Origin: Terriglobales bacterium
Lineage (GTDB): Bacteria > Acidobacteriota > Terriglobia > Terriglobales > Acidobacteriaceae
NCBI GenBank assembly: GCA_035487355.1
Contig: DATHMF010000034.1
Coordinates: 1-64,000, forward strand
DNA: 64,000 nt
Reading direction: 5' to 3'
Part shown: positions 1-8,557 of the stretch, piece by piece
Layout of the letters: each line of letters opens with the position of its first letter
How positions within the stretch are numbered: position 1 is the first letter of the stretch
The notes under the pieces: generated by a model
The model's input: the letters and a program-made list of their open reading frames with translations, nothing else
What the model was told of the DNA's origin: nothing
The model's database searches: none
Program-made: the position numbers and the translations under genes

Positions 1-381
1 GGCCTGCTCCTGATCGGCGATGCGGCGCACGTGATGTCGCCCGTGGGCGGAGTGGGCATCAACTACGCAATCCAGGACGCGGTAGTCGCAGCCAATGTGC
101 TTGGGGAGCCGTTGAAGGCCGGCAGAGTTGAACCAGGAAAGCTCGCCGAGGTGCAGCGCCAGCGGGAGTGGCCAACACGGTTCATCCAGGCATTGCAGTC
201 ATTGGCGCAAAAACAGATTGGCAGGGGCGTGCGCCGCAGCGAACAGATTATGCGGATTCCATGGTATGTGCGGCTGCTCGCCCGCGTGCCCATTGTGCGC
301 GATGTTCCGGCGCGCCTGATGGCGTTTGGAATCAAGCGAGTGCACGTGGAAGCAAAGAAAGAAGCGATCGAGAGGCCCTGA
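1..381 (+). CDS. FAD-dependent monooxygenase, C-terminal part
   Basis: The reading frame is open from the first base and ends in TGA at 379-381, so this is the last 126 residues of a gene that begins outside the window. It opens with GLLLIGDAAHVMSP, the conserved 'GD' segment that binds the ribityl chain of FAD in class A flavoprotein monooxygenases (the PF01494/UbiH type), followed by the usual GGVGINYAIQDA helix. The remainder is a basic helical tail. The substrate cannot be inferred. No downstream partner is close; the next gene starts about 395 bp away. Confidence 0.8.
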   Translation, partial: GLLLIGDAAHVMSPVGGVGINYAIQDAVVAANVLGEPLKAGRVEPGKLAEVQRQREWPTRFIQALQSLAQKQIGRGVRRSEQIMRIPWYVRLLARVPIVRDVPARLMAFGIKRVHVEAKKEAIERP

Positions 382-775
382 TGGTTGCAGTCCGTTCAAC
401 AGCCGCGGATCGATTTTTGCCGCCGCCTCTTTCGAGCTCATCGGGCCTCCCGCGAAACAAAAAGACTCATTTTCCATTCCTTGTGTCTATTTCTATTTAC
501 AGTTTGAATATAGAATACCCTCATGCTCAACATGGGCTTGCAAGTGACGTCGGGCCAGGTAAGCAGTTCTATCTCCAGGGCGACACACCATGCACGCATT
601 TCTTGTGCGCATTTCTTGTGGAAGGCGCAACCGTCGAGAAAGTTCTTTCATGCTGGTTGTGATTTGAAGATTTTTACGTCCTCTTTCCAGTCCCGAAACG
701 TCTAAGCCTCCAGGTCGGGCGCGAGCGTCCGTGGTTCCCACTGATGCTCGAATCAATGATATTGTGATCGTGTTT
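382..775. other. Intergenic region, no gene seen
   Basis: Short open frames cross this stretch on both strands, but none has a ribosome binding site or a recognisable product. It is AT-richer around 480-530 and probably carries the promoter of the RND operon that follows. I see no repeat of the families found elsewhere in the window. Confidence 0.4.
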
Positions 776-1879
776 ATGACGGGTTCAGCACTGCGGCATT
801 ATAAGGTCCTGGCGCTCGCAGGCAGCATTGGGCTGCTGGCAATGGCCGTGGGCTGCAGCAAAGGCGAAGGATCTGACCCCAAGGGAGGTATGGCCATTCC
901 TGTGCCCATGACGGTGGCGCAGCCGACGACTGTGAATACTTCCTCGGAATATGTGGCCACGCTGAAATCGCGCAACACCACCAGCATCAATCCACTGGTG
1001 GAGGGCCAGATTACGCAAATCTACGTGAAATCGGGCGAGCGGGTGCAGACGGGCACACTGCTGATGCAGATTGATCCGCTCAAGCAACTGGCCACTACCG
1101 GCAGCCAGGAGGGCGCGCGCAAAGCGCAAGAGGCCAATGTTCTTTACGCGCAGAAACAACTGGAGCGCACGCGCAAGCTCTATGAGGCGGGCGTGGTCAG
1201 CAAGCAAAACCTGGATGAGGCGGTTTCCGCCCACGATGCCGCCGAGGCGCAATTGAAGTCATTGGAATCGCAGGTGCAGGAGCAGAGAGAGCAATTGCGC
1301 TACTACCGGGTCATGGCCCCAACCAGTGGAATTGTCGGCGATATTCCGGTGCACGTGGGCGACCGCGTGACCATGACCACAATGCTCACAACCGTAGACC
1401 AGCCGGGAGCGCTCGAAGCCTACGTGGATATCCCGGTTGAGCACGCGCATGATGTGGGACTGGGCAGGCTGGTTGAGATCCTGGGGAACGACGGGAATGC
1501 GGTTGCGCAAAGCCATGTCACCTTTGTTTCGCCGCAGGTGAACGACGCGATGCAGACCATCCTGATCAAATCGCTGGTGGACAACAAGGGAGACCTTCTG
1601 CGCAACCAGCAGTTGGTGCGGGCCCGGGTCATCTGGGGCACGCGGCAGGCTTTGCTGATTCCCATCCTGGCGATTTCGCGCATCAATGGGCAGCCGTTTG
1701 CGTTTGTTGCCGTGAGCGAACAGAACAAACCCCTGGTCGCCCACCAGAGGCAAGTGCAGCTCGGCGAAATGATCGGGAACGATTATGTGGTGCTGGACGG
1801 AATCAAACCCGGAGAGCGGATCATCACCGGCGGCACGCAAATGCTGGGCGATGGGGTTCCGGTCGCGCCCAAAAGTTAG
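776..1879 (+). CDS. RND efflux periplasmic adaptor (membrane fusion lipoprotein)
   Basis: HlyD/AcrA-type adaptor of 367 residues. I start at the ATG at 776, not at an upstream in-frame GTG (731), because 776 gives a compact lipoprotein signal ending in AVGC (Cys27). The order is typical: biotinyl-lipoyl half (about residues 60-90, 'VEGQITQIYVKSGERVQTG'), an alpha-hairpin rich in Glu/Gln/Lys (about 100-180), the second lipoyl half ('YRVMAPTSGIVGDI'), then beta-barrel and membrane-proximal domains. It would bridge the pump encoded just downstream to an outer-membrane channel. No TolC/OprM-like channel gene lies in the window, so that partner must be elsewhere. Substrates are unknown. Confidence 0.9.
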   Translation: MTGSALRHYKVLALAGSIGLLAMAVGCSKGEGSDPKGGMAIPVPMTVAQPTTVNTSSEYVATLKSRNTTSINPLVEGQITQIYVKSGERVQTGTLLMQIDPLKQLATTGSQEGARKAQEANVLYAQKQLERTRKLYEAGVVSKQNLDEAVSAHDAAEAQLKSLESQVQEQREQLRYYRVMAPTSGIVGDIPVHVGDRVTMTTMLTTVDQPGALEAYVDIPVEHAHDVGLGRLVEILGNDGNAVAQSHVTFVSPQVNDAMQTILIKSLVDNKGDLLRNQQLVRARVIWGTRQALLIPILAISRINGQPFAFVAVSEQNKPLVAHQRQVQLGEMIGNDYVVLDGIKPGERIITGGTQMLGDGVPVAPKS

Positions 1880-1947
1880 TACGCTTGTGTCATTGGAGTG
1901 TGGGGAATTGGAATTAAGCGGCAGCAGGATTGAACGGGCTGAAAAAA

Positions 1948-1988
1948 CCTAGGTCCCGCCGCGAAGCGCGGCTCCGGTCAGGATGACA
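1948..1988. repeat. Dispersed intergenic repeat, 'gactccgccgcg...ggatgacaaa' family
   Basis: Between the adaptor and pump genes lies AGGTCCCGCCGCG, a short GC-rich hairpin, then GGATGACAAA. The same arrangement recurs at 15350-15404, and shorter relatives are at 57636-57663 and 58632-58660. All four copies are outside genes. The central part, with arms GCCGCG and CGCGGC, could fold as a stem. Confidence 0.5.
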
Positions 1989-2085
1989 AAAGCGGGATTA
2001 GGATTTAGATGTTGCTGCAACCCAGCGCTGGGTAACTATATATATCGCCCCTCGCGGGGCTTGCTTTAACAGAAACCGGTGACTT

Positions 2086-5000
2086 ATGTTCGTTGATTTT
2101 TTTATCCAACGACCTATCTTCGCCACGGTATGCGCGCTGTTGATCATTCTGGCAGGCGCCGTCGCTATTCCTACTCTGCCTGTCGCACAGTTTCCCAATT
2201 TGGCACCGCCGCAGGTCAGCGTCAATAGCGGCTACACCGGCGCAAGTGCGCAGGTGGTGGAAGCTTCGGTCACCACGCCGCTGGAGCAACAAATCAACGG
2301 CGTCAAAGGGATGAAGTACATCACCTCCAGCAGCGGCAACGACGGTTCCAGCAATGTCAGCGCCATATTCGACATTGGCCGCGACGTTGACATCGCGGCC
2401 GTTGATGTTCAGAATCGCGTGGCCAACGTGCAGGGCCGGCTGCCCTTGGAGGTAAATTCCACCGGCATCAGCATCAGCAAGAGCGGCTCGGGCTTCGTTT
2501 TCGCGGCCGGCTTCTATTCCGATGACAATCGCTATGACAGCCTCTTCATCAGCAACTATGTTGACGTGTATCTGAAAGATGCGTTGAAGCGCATCAAAGG
2601 CGTGAGCGACGTCATCATCTTCGGAGAACGCAAGTATTCCATGCGCCTGTGGCTCGACCCCGGGCGCATGGCCAATCGCAAACTGACGGCCTCGGATGTG
2701 GTGACTGCGTTGCGCGAACAGAACATTCAGGTGGCCGCAGGACAGCTCGGCGAGCCGCCTTCTCCCACAGGCCAGAGCTACCAGATCAGCGTGCGCGCCG
2801 TGGGGCGGCTCTCAACACCGGACGAGTTTGAAAACATTATCCTCAAGGCCGGCGAAGATGGGTCGCTGGTCAAGCTCAAAGATGTCGGCCGGGCCGAACT
2901 GGGCGCGGAAAACTACGGCGGCAACCTGGAGTTCAACGGATACCATGCCGTCGGTCTTGGCCTCACGCAACTTACCGATGCCAATGCCCTCGAAGTGGAC
3001 CGCGCCGCCAAGGCGGAGTTGGAGCGGCTGTCAAAAAGTTTCCCTCCGGGACTCAAATACCAGATTGCGTTTGATACCACACAGGTCGTATCTGAATCCA
3101 TTAAGGATGTCCTGTTTACGCTCTCCGAGGCGATCGCGCTGGTGATTCTGGTGATTTTTATCTTCCTGCAGGATTGGCGCACGACGCTGATTCCGGCGGT
3201 CACCATTCCCGTCTCTCTGATCGGAACATTTATTTTCGTCAAGCTGCTGGGCTTTTCCATCAACACGCTGACTCTGTTCGGCATCACGCTGGCCACGGGT
3301 CTCGTGGTAGATGACGCCATTGTGGTCATTGAAAACGTGCAGCGCCACGTCTCTGAGGGCATTCATGACGGCCACAAGGCAGCTTCGGTGGCCATGAAAG
3401 AAGTAGCCAGCGCCGTGGTGGCCACATCGCTGGTGCTGGTGGCCGTGTTCGTGCCCGTGGCTTTCTTTCCGGGAACGACGGGAATTCTTTTCCGGCAGTT
3501 CGCGCTCACCATCGCATTTTCTGTCGCTATCTCAGCCTTCAATGCGCTGACCCTCAGCCCGGCACTTTCGGCCATCCTGCTGGGAGGCGGTGAAACCGTC
3601 CATGGCGGGTTCTTTGCCGTTTTCAACCGCATCGTAGAGAAAGGCACCGCCAGGTATCAACGGACATTGCATGGTCTGTTTCGCGTGCGCGCGCTGGTGG
3701 TGCTGATTTTCGTCGTGGGATTGGGTGCGGCTTACCTGGTTTACAAATCGGTGCCCCATGGCTTTGTACCGCAGGAAGATCAGGGATGGTTCATGAACGT
3801 GATCCTGGCCCCGCAGGGCGCTTCACTCGATTACACCGGAAAGATCGCCGCCCAGGTGGAAACCGTTCTCAGCAAAAACCCTGACATCACCGGAGTTTTT
3901 GCGGTCAGCGGTTTCAGCTTCGGTGGAAGCGCACCGAACCGCGGTATGGTTTTTGCGACGTTGCGGCCGATCAGCGAACGCAAAGGCGACGCCCACTCCG
4001 CCGATACCGTGATTAACAGCATACGCGGCCCGCTCTTCGGGATTCCGGGCGCAATTGTCGTTCCCTTCTCTCCCCCGGCGGTTTCGGGATTGGGAAACTT
4101 TGGCGGTTTTCAAATGGTGCTGCAAGACCAGGGCGGCCACACCTACGAAGAATTTTCCAGGATCGTCGATGAATTCAAAAGCAAAGGCAACGCCAGCGGG
4201 CAGGTGGTTGGATTGAATACCTTCTTTACCGCCAATGATCCGCAGTTCGTGGTCACCATTGACCGCGAAAAGGCCAAGAGCCTGCAGGTGCCCCTGCAAC
4301 AGATTGCCTCTACCCTCCAGATTTTCCTGGGGTCGCAATATGTGAATGACTTCGACTTCAATAACCGCTCGTATCGCGTCTACGTGCAGGCCGATCAGAA
4401 ATTCCGCTCGCAGCCGCAAGACATCCAGCGGTTCTACGTGCGCTCCGACACGGGTGCGATGATCCCGCTGGAGAACCTGGTCACGATCAGCCAGTCCACG
4501 ACGCCGCCGGTGGTCTCGCATTACAACCTGTTCCGCTCGGCGGAAATTGACGGCTCCGCCGCGCCGGGGCGCAGCTCCGGCGACGCCATTGCAGCCATGG
4601 AAAGGCTGGCCCAGGAAACCCTGCCCCGCGGAGTCTCTTATGCATGGACCGGACTCTCGCTGGAAGAAATAGAATCGGGAAGCCAGGCGGCCCTGCTGTT
4701 CGGTTTGGGATTGCTGGTTGTCTATCTCACGCTGGCGGCGCAATACGAAAGTTTCTCTTTACCCTTCATCGTGATACTCGCCGTTCCCATGGCGCTGCTG
4801 GGCGCCCTGGGCGCGCAGAAGATCGCGGGCCTGCAGAACGACGTGTATTGCCAGGTGGGATTGGTGATGCTGATTGCGCTCTCCAGCAAGAACGCAATTC
4901 TTATCGTCGAATTTGCCGAGCAGTTGCGCGAGCGCGGTCTGAGCGTATCTGAGGCCGCGATTGAAGCGGCTCGCATACGGCTGCGGCCCATCCTGATGAC

Positions 5001-5223
5001 TTCTTTCGCCTTCATTCTCGGCGTGCTGCCGCTGGTGTTCGCCAGGGGCGCCGGCAAGATCGGCCGCCAGTCCGTGGGAACCACTGTCTTCGGCGGCATG
5101 CTGGTTTCCACTCTGCTCAACCTGCTGTTCATCCCGGTGCTGTATGTGATTGTCAAAGGTTGGCAGGTGAGACGGGCAGAGCCGGCCACGGTTGAGCAAC
5201 AGGAAATTCTGCTGGAAAAGTAG
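2086..5223 (+). CDS. RND efflux pump inner-membrane permease (HAE1/AcrB family)
   Basis: Proton-driven multidrug exporter subunit of 1045 residues, the full family length. The N-terminus (FFIQRPIFATVCA) is the classic first transmembrane start. Two porter domain pairs and twelve membrane segments can be followed. The proton-relay residues are present: the Asp pair D409-D410 in GLVVDDAIVVIEN and Lys935 in SSKNAILIVEF, matching D407/D408 and K940 of AcrB. It follows the adaptor gene by 206 bp containing a small repeat, so one transcript is likely. A bacteriocin or toxin role is not indicated. The exported compounds cannot be told from sequence. Confidence 0.95.
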   Translation: MFVDFFIQRPIFATVCALLIILAGAVAIPTLPVAQFPNLAPPQVSVNSGYTGASAQVVEASVTTPLEQQINGVKGMKYITSSSGNDGSSNVSAIFDIGRDVDIAAVDVQNRVANVQGRLPLEVNSTGISISKSGSGFVFAAGFYSDDNRYDSLFISNYVDVYLKDALKRIKGVSDVIIFGERKYSMRLWLDPGRMANRKLTASDVVTALREQNIQVAAGQLGEPPSPTGQSYQISVRAVGRLSTPDEFENIILKAGEDGSLVKLKDVGRAELGAENYGGNLEFNGYHAVGLGLTQLTDANALEVDRAAKAELERLSKSFPPGLKYQIAFDTTQVVSESIKDVLFTLSEAIALVILVIFIFLQDWRTTLIPAVTIPVSLIGTFIFVKLLGFSINTLTLFGITLATGLVVDDAIVVIENVQRHVSEGIHDGHKAASVAMKEVASAVVATSLVLVAVFVPVAFFPGTTGILFRQFALTIAFSVAISAFNALTLSPALSAILLGGGETVHGGFFAVFNRIVEKGTARYQRTLHGLFRVRALVVLIFVVGLGAAYLVYKSVPHGFVPQEDQGWFMNVILAPQGASLDYTGKIAAQVETVLSKNPDITGVFAVSGFSFGGSAPNRGMVFATLRPISERKGDAHSADTVINSIRGPLFGIPGAIVVPFSPPAVSGLGNFGGFQMVLQDQGGHTYEEFSRIVDEFKSKGNASGQVVGLNTFFTANDPQFVVTIDREKAKSLQVPLQQIASTLQIFLGSQYVNDFDFNNRSYRVYVQADQKFRSQPQDIQRFYVRSDTGAMIPLENLVTISQSTTPPVVSHYNLFRSAEIDGSAAPGRSSGDAIAAMERLAQETLPRGVSYAWTGLSLEEIESGSQAALLFGLGLLVVYLTLAAQYESFSLPFIVILAVPMALLGALGAQKIAGLQNDVYCQVGLVMLIALSSKNAILIVEFAEQLRERGLSVSEAAIEAARIRLRPILMTSFAFILGVLPLVFARGAGKIGRQSVGTTVFGGMLVSTLLNLLFIPVLYVIVKGWQVRRAEPATVEQQEILLEK

Positions 5224-5312
5224 AAAATAATTCGCTGCCGGTTTCGCGTTTAAGTTCCCAAAAAAGAACGCCCTTCACGGGTCTGTTGATCCCGACAATT
5301 ACTGTATCCCAC

Positions 5313-5380
5313 TACCGTGGACGAGCGGGCCTTCAGGCCTGCGTTGAGATGTAAAACAAATGGGCTTCAGCTCCGGTCCC
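5313..5380 (+). repeat. Dispersed repeat, '...gcgttgag...gggcttcagc' family
   Basis: The stretch CCGTGGACGAGCGGGCCTTC, then GCCTGCGTTGAG and AATGGGCTTCAGCTCC, matches the reverse complement of 58484-58556, where CCGTGGAAGAGC, GCCGTGCGTTGAG and TTGGGCTTCAGCCCC stand in the same order. Both copies lie just beyond gene ends. GGCCTTCAGGCC inside the copy is itself a palindrome. Confidence 0.5.
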
Positions 5381-5405
5381 GCGCGGATACGCCAATTCTA
5401 AAAGC

Positions 5406-6803
5406 TTATTTGATAATGACGCGATCGGTGGTGAACTTGAAGAAGCTGGAATAAGCGGCGGCATTCAGACAAGCAGCCAAAGGTACAGCGTTATTTAATT
5501 TGTCCTTGCAGGTACTGACCTGGTGACTGGCATTCTCCGCCAAAGTATAAGGTGATCCTGCTCCTGCCGCTGGAGCATTGGGGTCAAAGGTGTCCGGTTG
5601 TGTAGCGGTGATTTCTGTTCCGACTATGGGGGCGCTGCATCCACCCACGAGCACGTCGAGCAGCGAGTTGTTAATACCGTAGGGTGTAGTGCAATTGGCC
5701 GCGAGCGCAGGCGCAGGCGTGGCCGCGAGTGATGCAGCGCTGACTCCGCCACACAGCTCGCCTGTTCCCATGGAGGGATAACTCATCAACGCCGGATCAA
5801 GGTGCTCCGAAGACAAATGTCCCGGCGGCGAACCCGCGGAAGCTGTTGGCGTGGAGAAACCGCTTGTCATGGCTTTAATTTTTGCATTTGACAGACTGAG
5901 GTTGGCTCCAACGAAGGGCAGCGTAATGCTTCCAGGGGTGGTCAAGAGTGCGTTACCCGAGATGCTGGTAGAGAGCCGGTTCGCAGGGATCCGGTTGCTA
6001 TCAATTGCCCCAGGATCGGGGTTGTACCACCAGTCGAGATCACTGGCTCCGTTGTAACCGCTGACGGTGGTAGGCGCGCCAGTGACGACTCCCATATTGA
6101 AATTCGGCTCAGTGGTGCCGCTCAAGTCGGCGATGCCCAGCATGACAAACAACAAAGAGATCGAGCCATTTCCGACGTCGGTGTTGATAGCGTTTTGCAA
6201 TCCGTTTTTGGCGAGAGAACCAACGATTGCCCCGCCTAATGCGTTGGCCATACAAAATGCGTCGGTCGTCGCGCCTACCTGCATCTGCAAAGAATTGACC
6301 CGCTGGTTCTGCTCGAACTTGCAGGTGGAACTGCAGCCATCAAGATTCGCATTGTTCCCATCGTCGCACTGCTCGGGTGGCGTCTGCCGGATGCCATCGC
6401 CACAAGACGGTCCCGTGACATGAAGCAGCGCGGAGCCACGAAAAGGTCCGCTGGCAGCGATAATTCGGCATGCGCCCCCGCGAACAGCAGTTACCAGACC
6501 GGAAGACGGATTCACAGTCGCGACACCCAGGTTGTCGGAGATCCAAGTCGCCAGGCCCGTAATCTTGGTGCGTCCGCCAGTTTTGTTGAGCGCGCCGAGA
6601 TCGAGGCGAAAGGCGTCGAATTGCTGAGTGGCCGCTGGCGCGATAGAAGAGTTCGCAGGTGTTACCTCAATCCGCACCGGGCCTTGTTGTCCCTGCAAAA
6701 ACAGGACCGAGCTGAAGACGAATACGACAATCCTGCAATAGGCAGTCGCTCGCACGCAACGCATATGGTTTTCCATTTTCTTTGAGAGGGAGGCATTCAT
6801 CAT
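5406..6803 (-). CDS. Secreted protein with Big_2-type Ig domain and DUF4215 Cys-rich motif
   Basis: A 465-residue exported protein. The hydrophobic stretch IVVFVFSSVLFLQGQQ (about residues 25-40) is the signal sequence; the exact start among several nearby Met codons is uncertain. Residues about 45-130 look like a bacterial Ig-like (Big_2) fold with 'ATWISDNLGVATVNPSSGLVTA'. CGDGIRQTPPEQCDDGNN...DGCSSTC (about 133-160) is the DUF4215/myxobacterial cysteine-rich repeat, held by disulfides. The rest is Ser/Gly/Ala-rich with scattered Cys and no catalytic motif that I recognise. An extracellular or surface-attached role is inferred. It is transcribed away from the gene at 7283. Confidence 0.75.
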   Translation of the reverse strand: MMNASLSKKMENHMRCVRATAYCRIVVFVFSSVLFLQGQQGPVRIEVTPANSSIAPAATQQFDAFRLDLGALNKTGGRTKITGLATWISDNLGVATVNPSSGLVTAVRGGACRIIAASGPFRGSALLHVTGPSCGDGIRQTPPEQCDDGNNANLDGCSSTCKFEQNQRVNSLQMQVGATTDAFCMANALGGAIVGSLAKNGLQNAINTDVGNGSISLLFVMLGIADLSGTTEPNFNMGVVTGAPTTVSGYNGASDLDWWYNPDPGAIDSNRIPANRLSTSISGNALLTTPGSITLPFVGANLSLSNAKIKAMTSGFSTPTASAGSPPGHLSSEHLDPALMSYPSMGTGELCGGVSAASLAATPAPALAANCTTPYGINNSLLDVLVGGCSAPIVGTEITATQPDTFDPNAPAAGAGSPYTLAENASHQVSTCKDKLNNAVPLAACLNAAAYSSFFKFTTDRVIIK

Positions 6804-7282
6804 ACATCGGGCCGTAAGAATCAGCCCCCGGTGTCGCTCTAGCTCCTGATGAGTCTGTTACCTTTCTAGTAATATATGGCTGTTCGTCGCTGATGGCCCC
6901 CTATCCCATTTGCTCAAATAGTCTCCATTGATATGAAGTCATTACAATTCAATGACATACGGAGAGACCGGGGGGTACCAGCAGGAAGTGGTCAGATATT
7001 TACTTTGCTATAAACCAGACCTCCCTTTCTTCCCAATCTGAAGAGTAAACAGAACTGGCGAATGCCTACTGTTATCGCAAATTTTCAAAGACCAGAAGGC
7101 TTTTTTTAGGGCTCGCAGCCGAAATCAGGCTGCACCCCTAAGCCCGCATTCTTGAATGCTGGGTACACTTCCCAACTCAAGGATGACCCACAATTTCCCA
7201 CAAATCAAGAGTGTGATATCAGCGTGATATCACTTTGCGAAACAAATAAAACGCTGGCGGGTTCTTACAACAGGGTGACCGT
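6804..7282. other. Divergent intergenic region with operator-like repeat
   Basis: This 479-bp spacer separates two divergently read secreted-protein genes and should hold both promoters. Its right half (7129-7232) is copy D of the dispersed element described at 7214-7232. It begins with the inverted repeat GCATTCTTGAATGC (7145-7158), also present in the elements at 48.9 and 57.5 kb. No short gene is evident. Confidence 0.5.
7214..7232. promoter_or_regulatory. Tandem palindrome TGATATCA-N3-TGATATCA (copy D)
   Basis: Two perfect 8-bp palindromes, 7214-7221 and 7225-7232, start 11 bp apart, one helical turn. The same arrangement occurs at 27003, 48887 and 57559. Adjacent palindromic half-sites repeating on one face of DNA are typical of operators for ribbon-helix-helix repressors (as for MetJ met boxes). 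This copy alone sits close upstream (51 bp) of a start codon, the GTG at 7283. The binding protein is unknown. Confidence 0.5.
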
Positions 7283-8515
7283 GTGAAAAATTCGTTAAGA
7301 CAGTCATTTGTTTTTATTCTCTGGATCATATTTCTAGCTGTCTCTATCCCGGCAGGGCAATTGCAAGTGTGGGCGGCTGAGCCACAGGCTCCGGTGGGGC
7401 GTACGTTGACGGGCGTGCTCGTAGGGCCGCGGGTTGCGGTTTTCGATACAGCCCGGGATTCCTGCGAGCAGATTGACATTCCCGACGAACAGGCGCGCGC
7501 CTTCCGCGACTACAAAGGCACGATCCACCTGGTGGCTTCGCACTCGGTGATGCGGCAGAACCTCGGAGCTACGCTGGAGAGCGTGAAGCACACCTGCCAG
7601 GTGACTTTTCGTTCGCCGCACGACCCCGATCCGGCGCATTTCAACGATTACAGTTGGCTAGATGCGTTCTACACCCTCGATGGCAGAAAGGTCGTTGCCC
7701 TGGCCCACATGGAGTATCACGGCTGGGAGCATCGCATGTGCTCCACCTCCCAGGACACCAGCGCCTGCTGGTACAACGTTGATACCTTTTTCCTGTCGGA
7801 AGATGGGGGCTACCACTTCACCTCACCCAAGGCGCCGGAAAACTTCGTTCTTGGGCTGCCGTACAAGTACGAGGTCAATCGCGGGCCGGAAGGTTACAGC
7901 GTTGACACCAACATCATCAAGGTCGGCGAGTGGTACTTTGCCATGACAACGGATTGGCCCTGGCCGCCGACGTGCAACCCGAATCAAGTTCCCAATACGT
8001 GCCTGGTGCAATTTGGCGGAGCGCCGATTCGTACGACGAATATTCTTGATCCATCTTCCTGGCGCGGCTGGGATGGCAAAGATTTCGACGTCGTCTTCGT
8101 TGATCCGTACCGGGGGCCGGTGGCCCATCCGGAAGAGCATATCTTCAAGCCGGTTCCGTATATGTACTACGTGAACGGGGTCTACTACCACGAGGCCGCG
8201 CATCGCTTCGTCGCCGTGCTCTTTGATCCCTGGAACGATGCCTATGGCCCGCCTGGATTTTATCTTTCAACCTCAACCGATATGGTGAACTGGAGCAAGC
8301 CCACCATGGTCATCGCCCAGAGCCAGCTCCTCGCCAAAGAACCCAAGGGGAACTGGACCTATGGTTATTTCTCGCTGGTTGACCCCAACTCAAAAGATCC
8401 CAATTACGGAACCATTACCGATAATCCTTATGTTTACTATGTGCGCTCAGACGCCAATCATGGTCCGTATGTGCGGGTCTTGTTTCGGCAACGAATCAAG
8501 CTGAGCTGGAAGTGA
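7283..8515 (+). CDS. Secreted protein, possible beta-propeller glycosidase-like
   Basis: A 410-residue exported protein starting at GTG 7283. A signal peptide (FVFILWIIFLAVSIPAGQ, cleavage after VWAA) is clear. The body is rich in Trp, Tyr and Asp with blade-like strings such as YTLDGRKVVALAHMEYHGWEHR, NIIKVGEWYFAMTT and GFYLSTSTDMVNWSKPTMV. The last resembles the repeated strand pattern of five-bladed propellers (GH43/GH117-type, 'S.DmvnWs'). I see no confident catalytic triad, so enzymatic activity is only a suggestion. Four or more Cys fit an extracellular location. It may be controlled by the tandem palindrome just upstream. Confidence 0.6.
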   Translation: MKNSLRQSFVFILWIIFLAVSIPAGQLQVWAAEPQAPVGRTLTGVLVGPRVAVFDTARDSCEQIDIPDEQARAFRDYKGTIHLVASHSVMRQNLGATLESVKHTCQVTFRSPHDPDPAHFNDYSWLDAFYTLDGRKVVALAHMEYHGWEHRMCSTSQDTSACWYNVDTFFLSEDGGYHFTSPKAPENFVLGLPYKYEVNRGPEGYSVDTNIIKVGEWYFAMTTDWPWPPTCNPNQVPNTCLVQFGGAPIRTTNILDPSSWRGWDGKDFDVVFVDPYRGPVAHPEEHIFKPVPYMYYVNGVYYHEAAHRFVAVLFDPWNDAYGPPGFYLSTSTDMVNWSKPTMVIAQSQLLAKEPKGNWTYGYFSLVDPNSKDPNYGTITDNPYVYYVRSDANHGPYVRVLFRQRIKLSWK

Positions 8516-8518
8516 GAA

Positions 8519-8552
8519 CAGTCCTCAGGAATCAGTCCTCAATCGTCAGTGG
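8519..8552. repeat. AGTCCTCAG low-complexity repeat
   Basis: Imperfect tandem CAGTCCTCAG words fill the gap between two convergent genes. The same wording recurs at 49069-49096, 49463-49492, 56681-56712 and 56893-56920, always between genes. Position between convergent genes suggests a terminator-like or merely tolerated spacer role. Confidence 0.5.
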
Positions 8553-8557
8553 AAACT

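Noticed and set aside
3823..4743. 306-codon minus-strand open frame inside the RND pump gene
   Set aside because: Arg/Gly-rich antisense shadow of a clearly coding frame.
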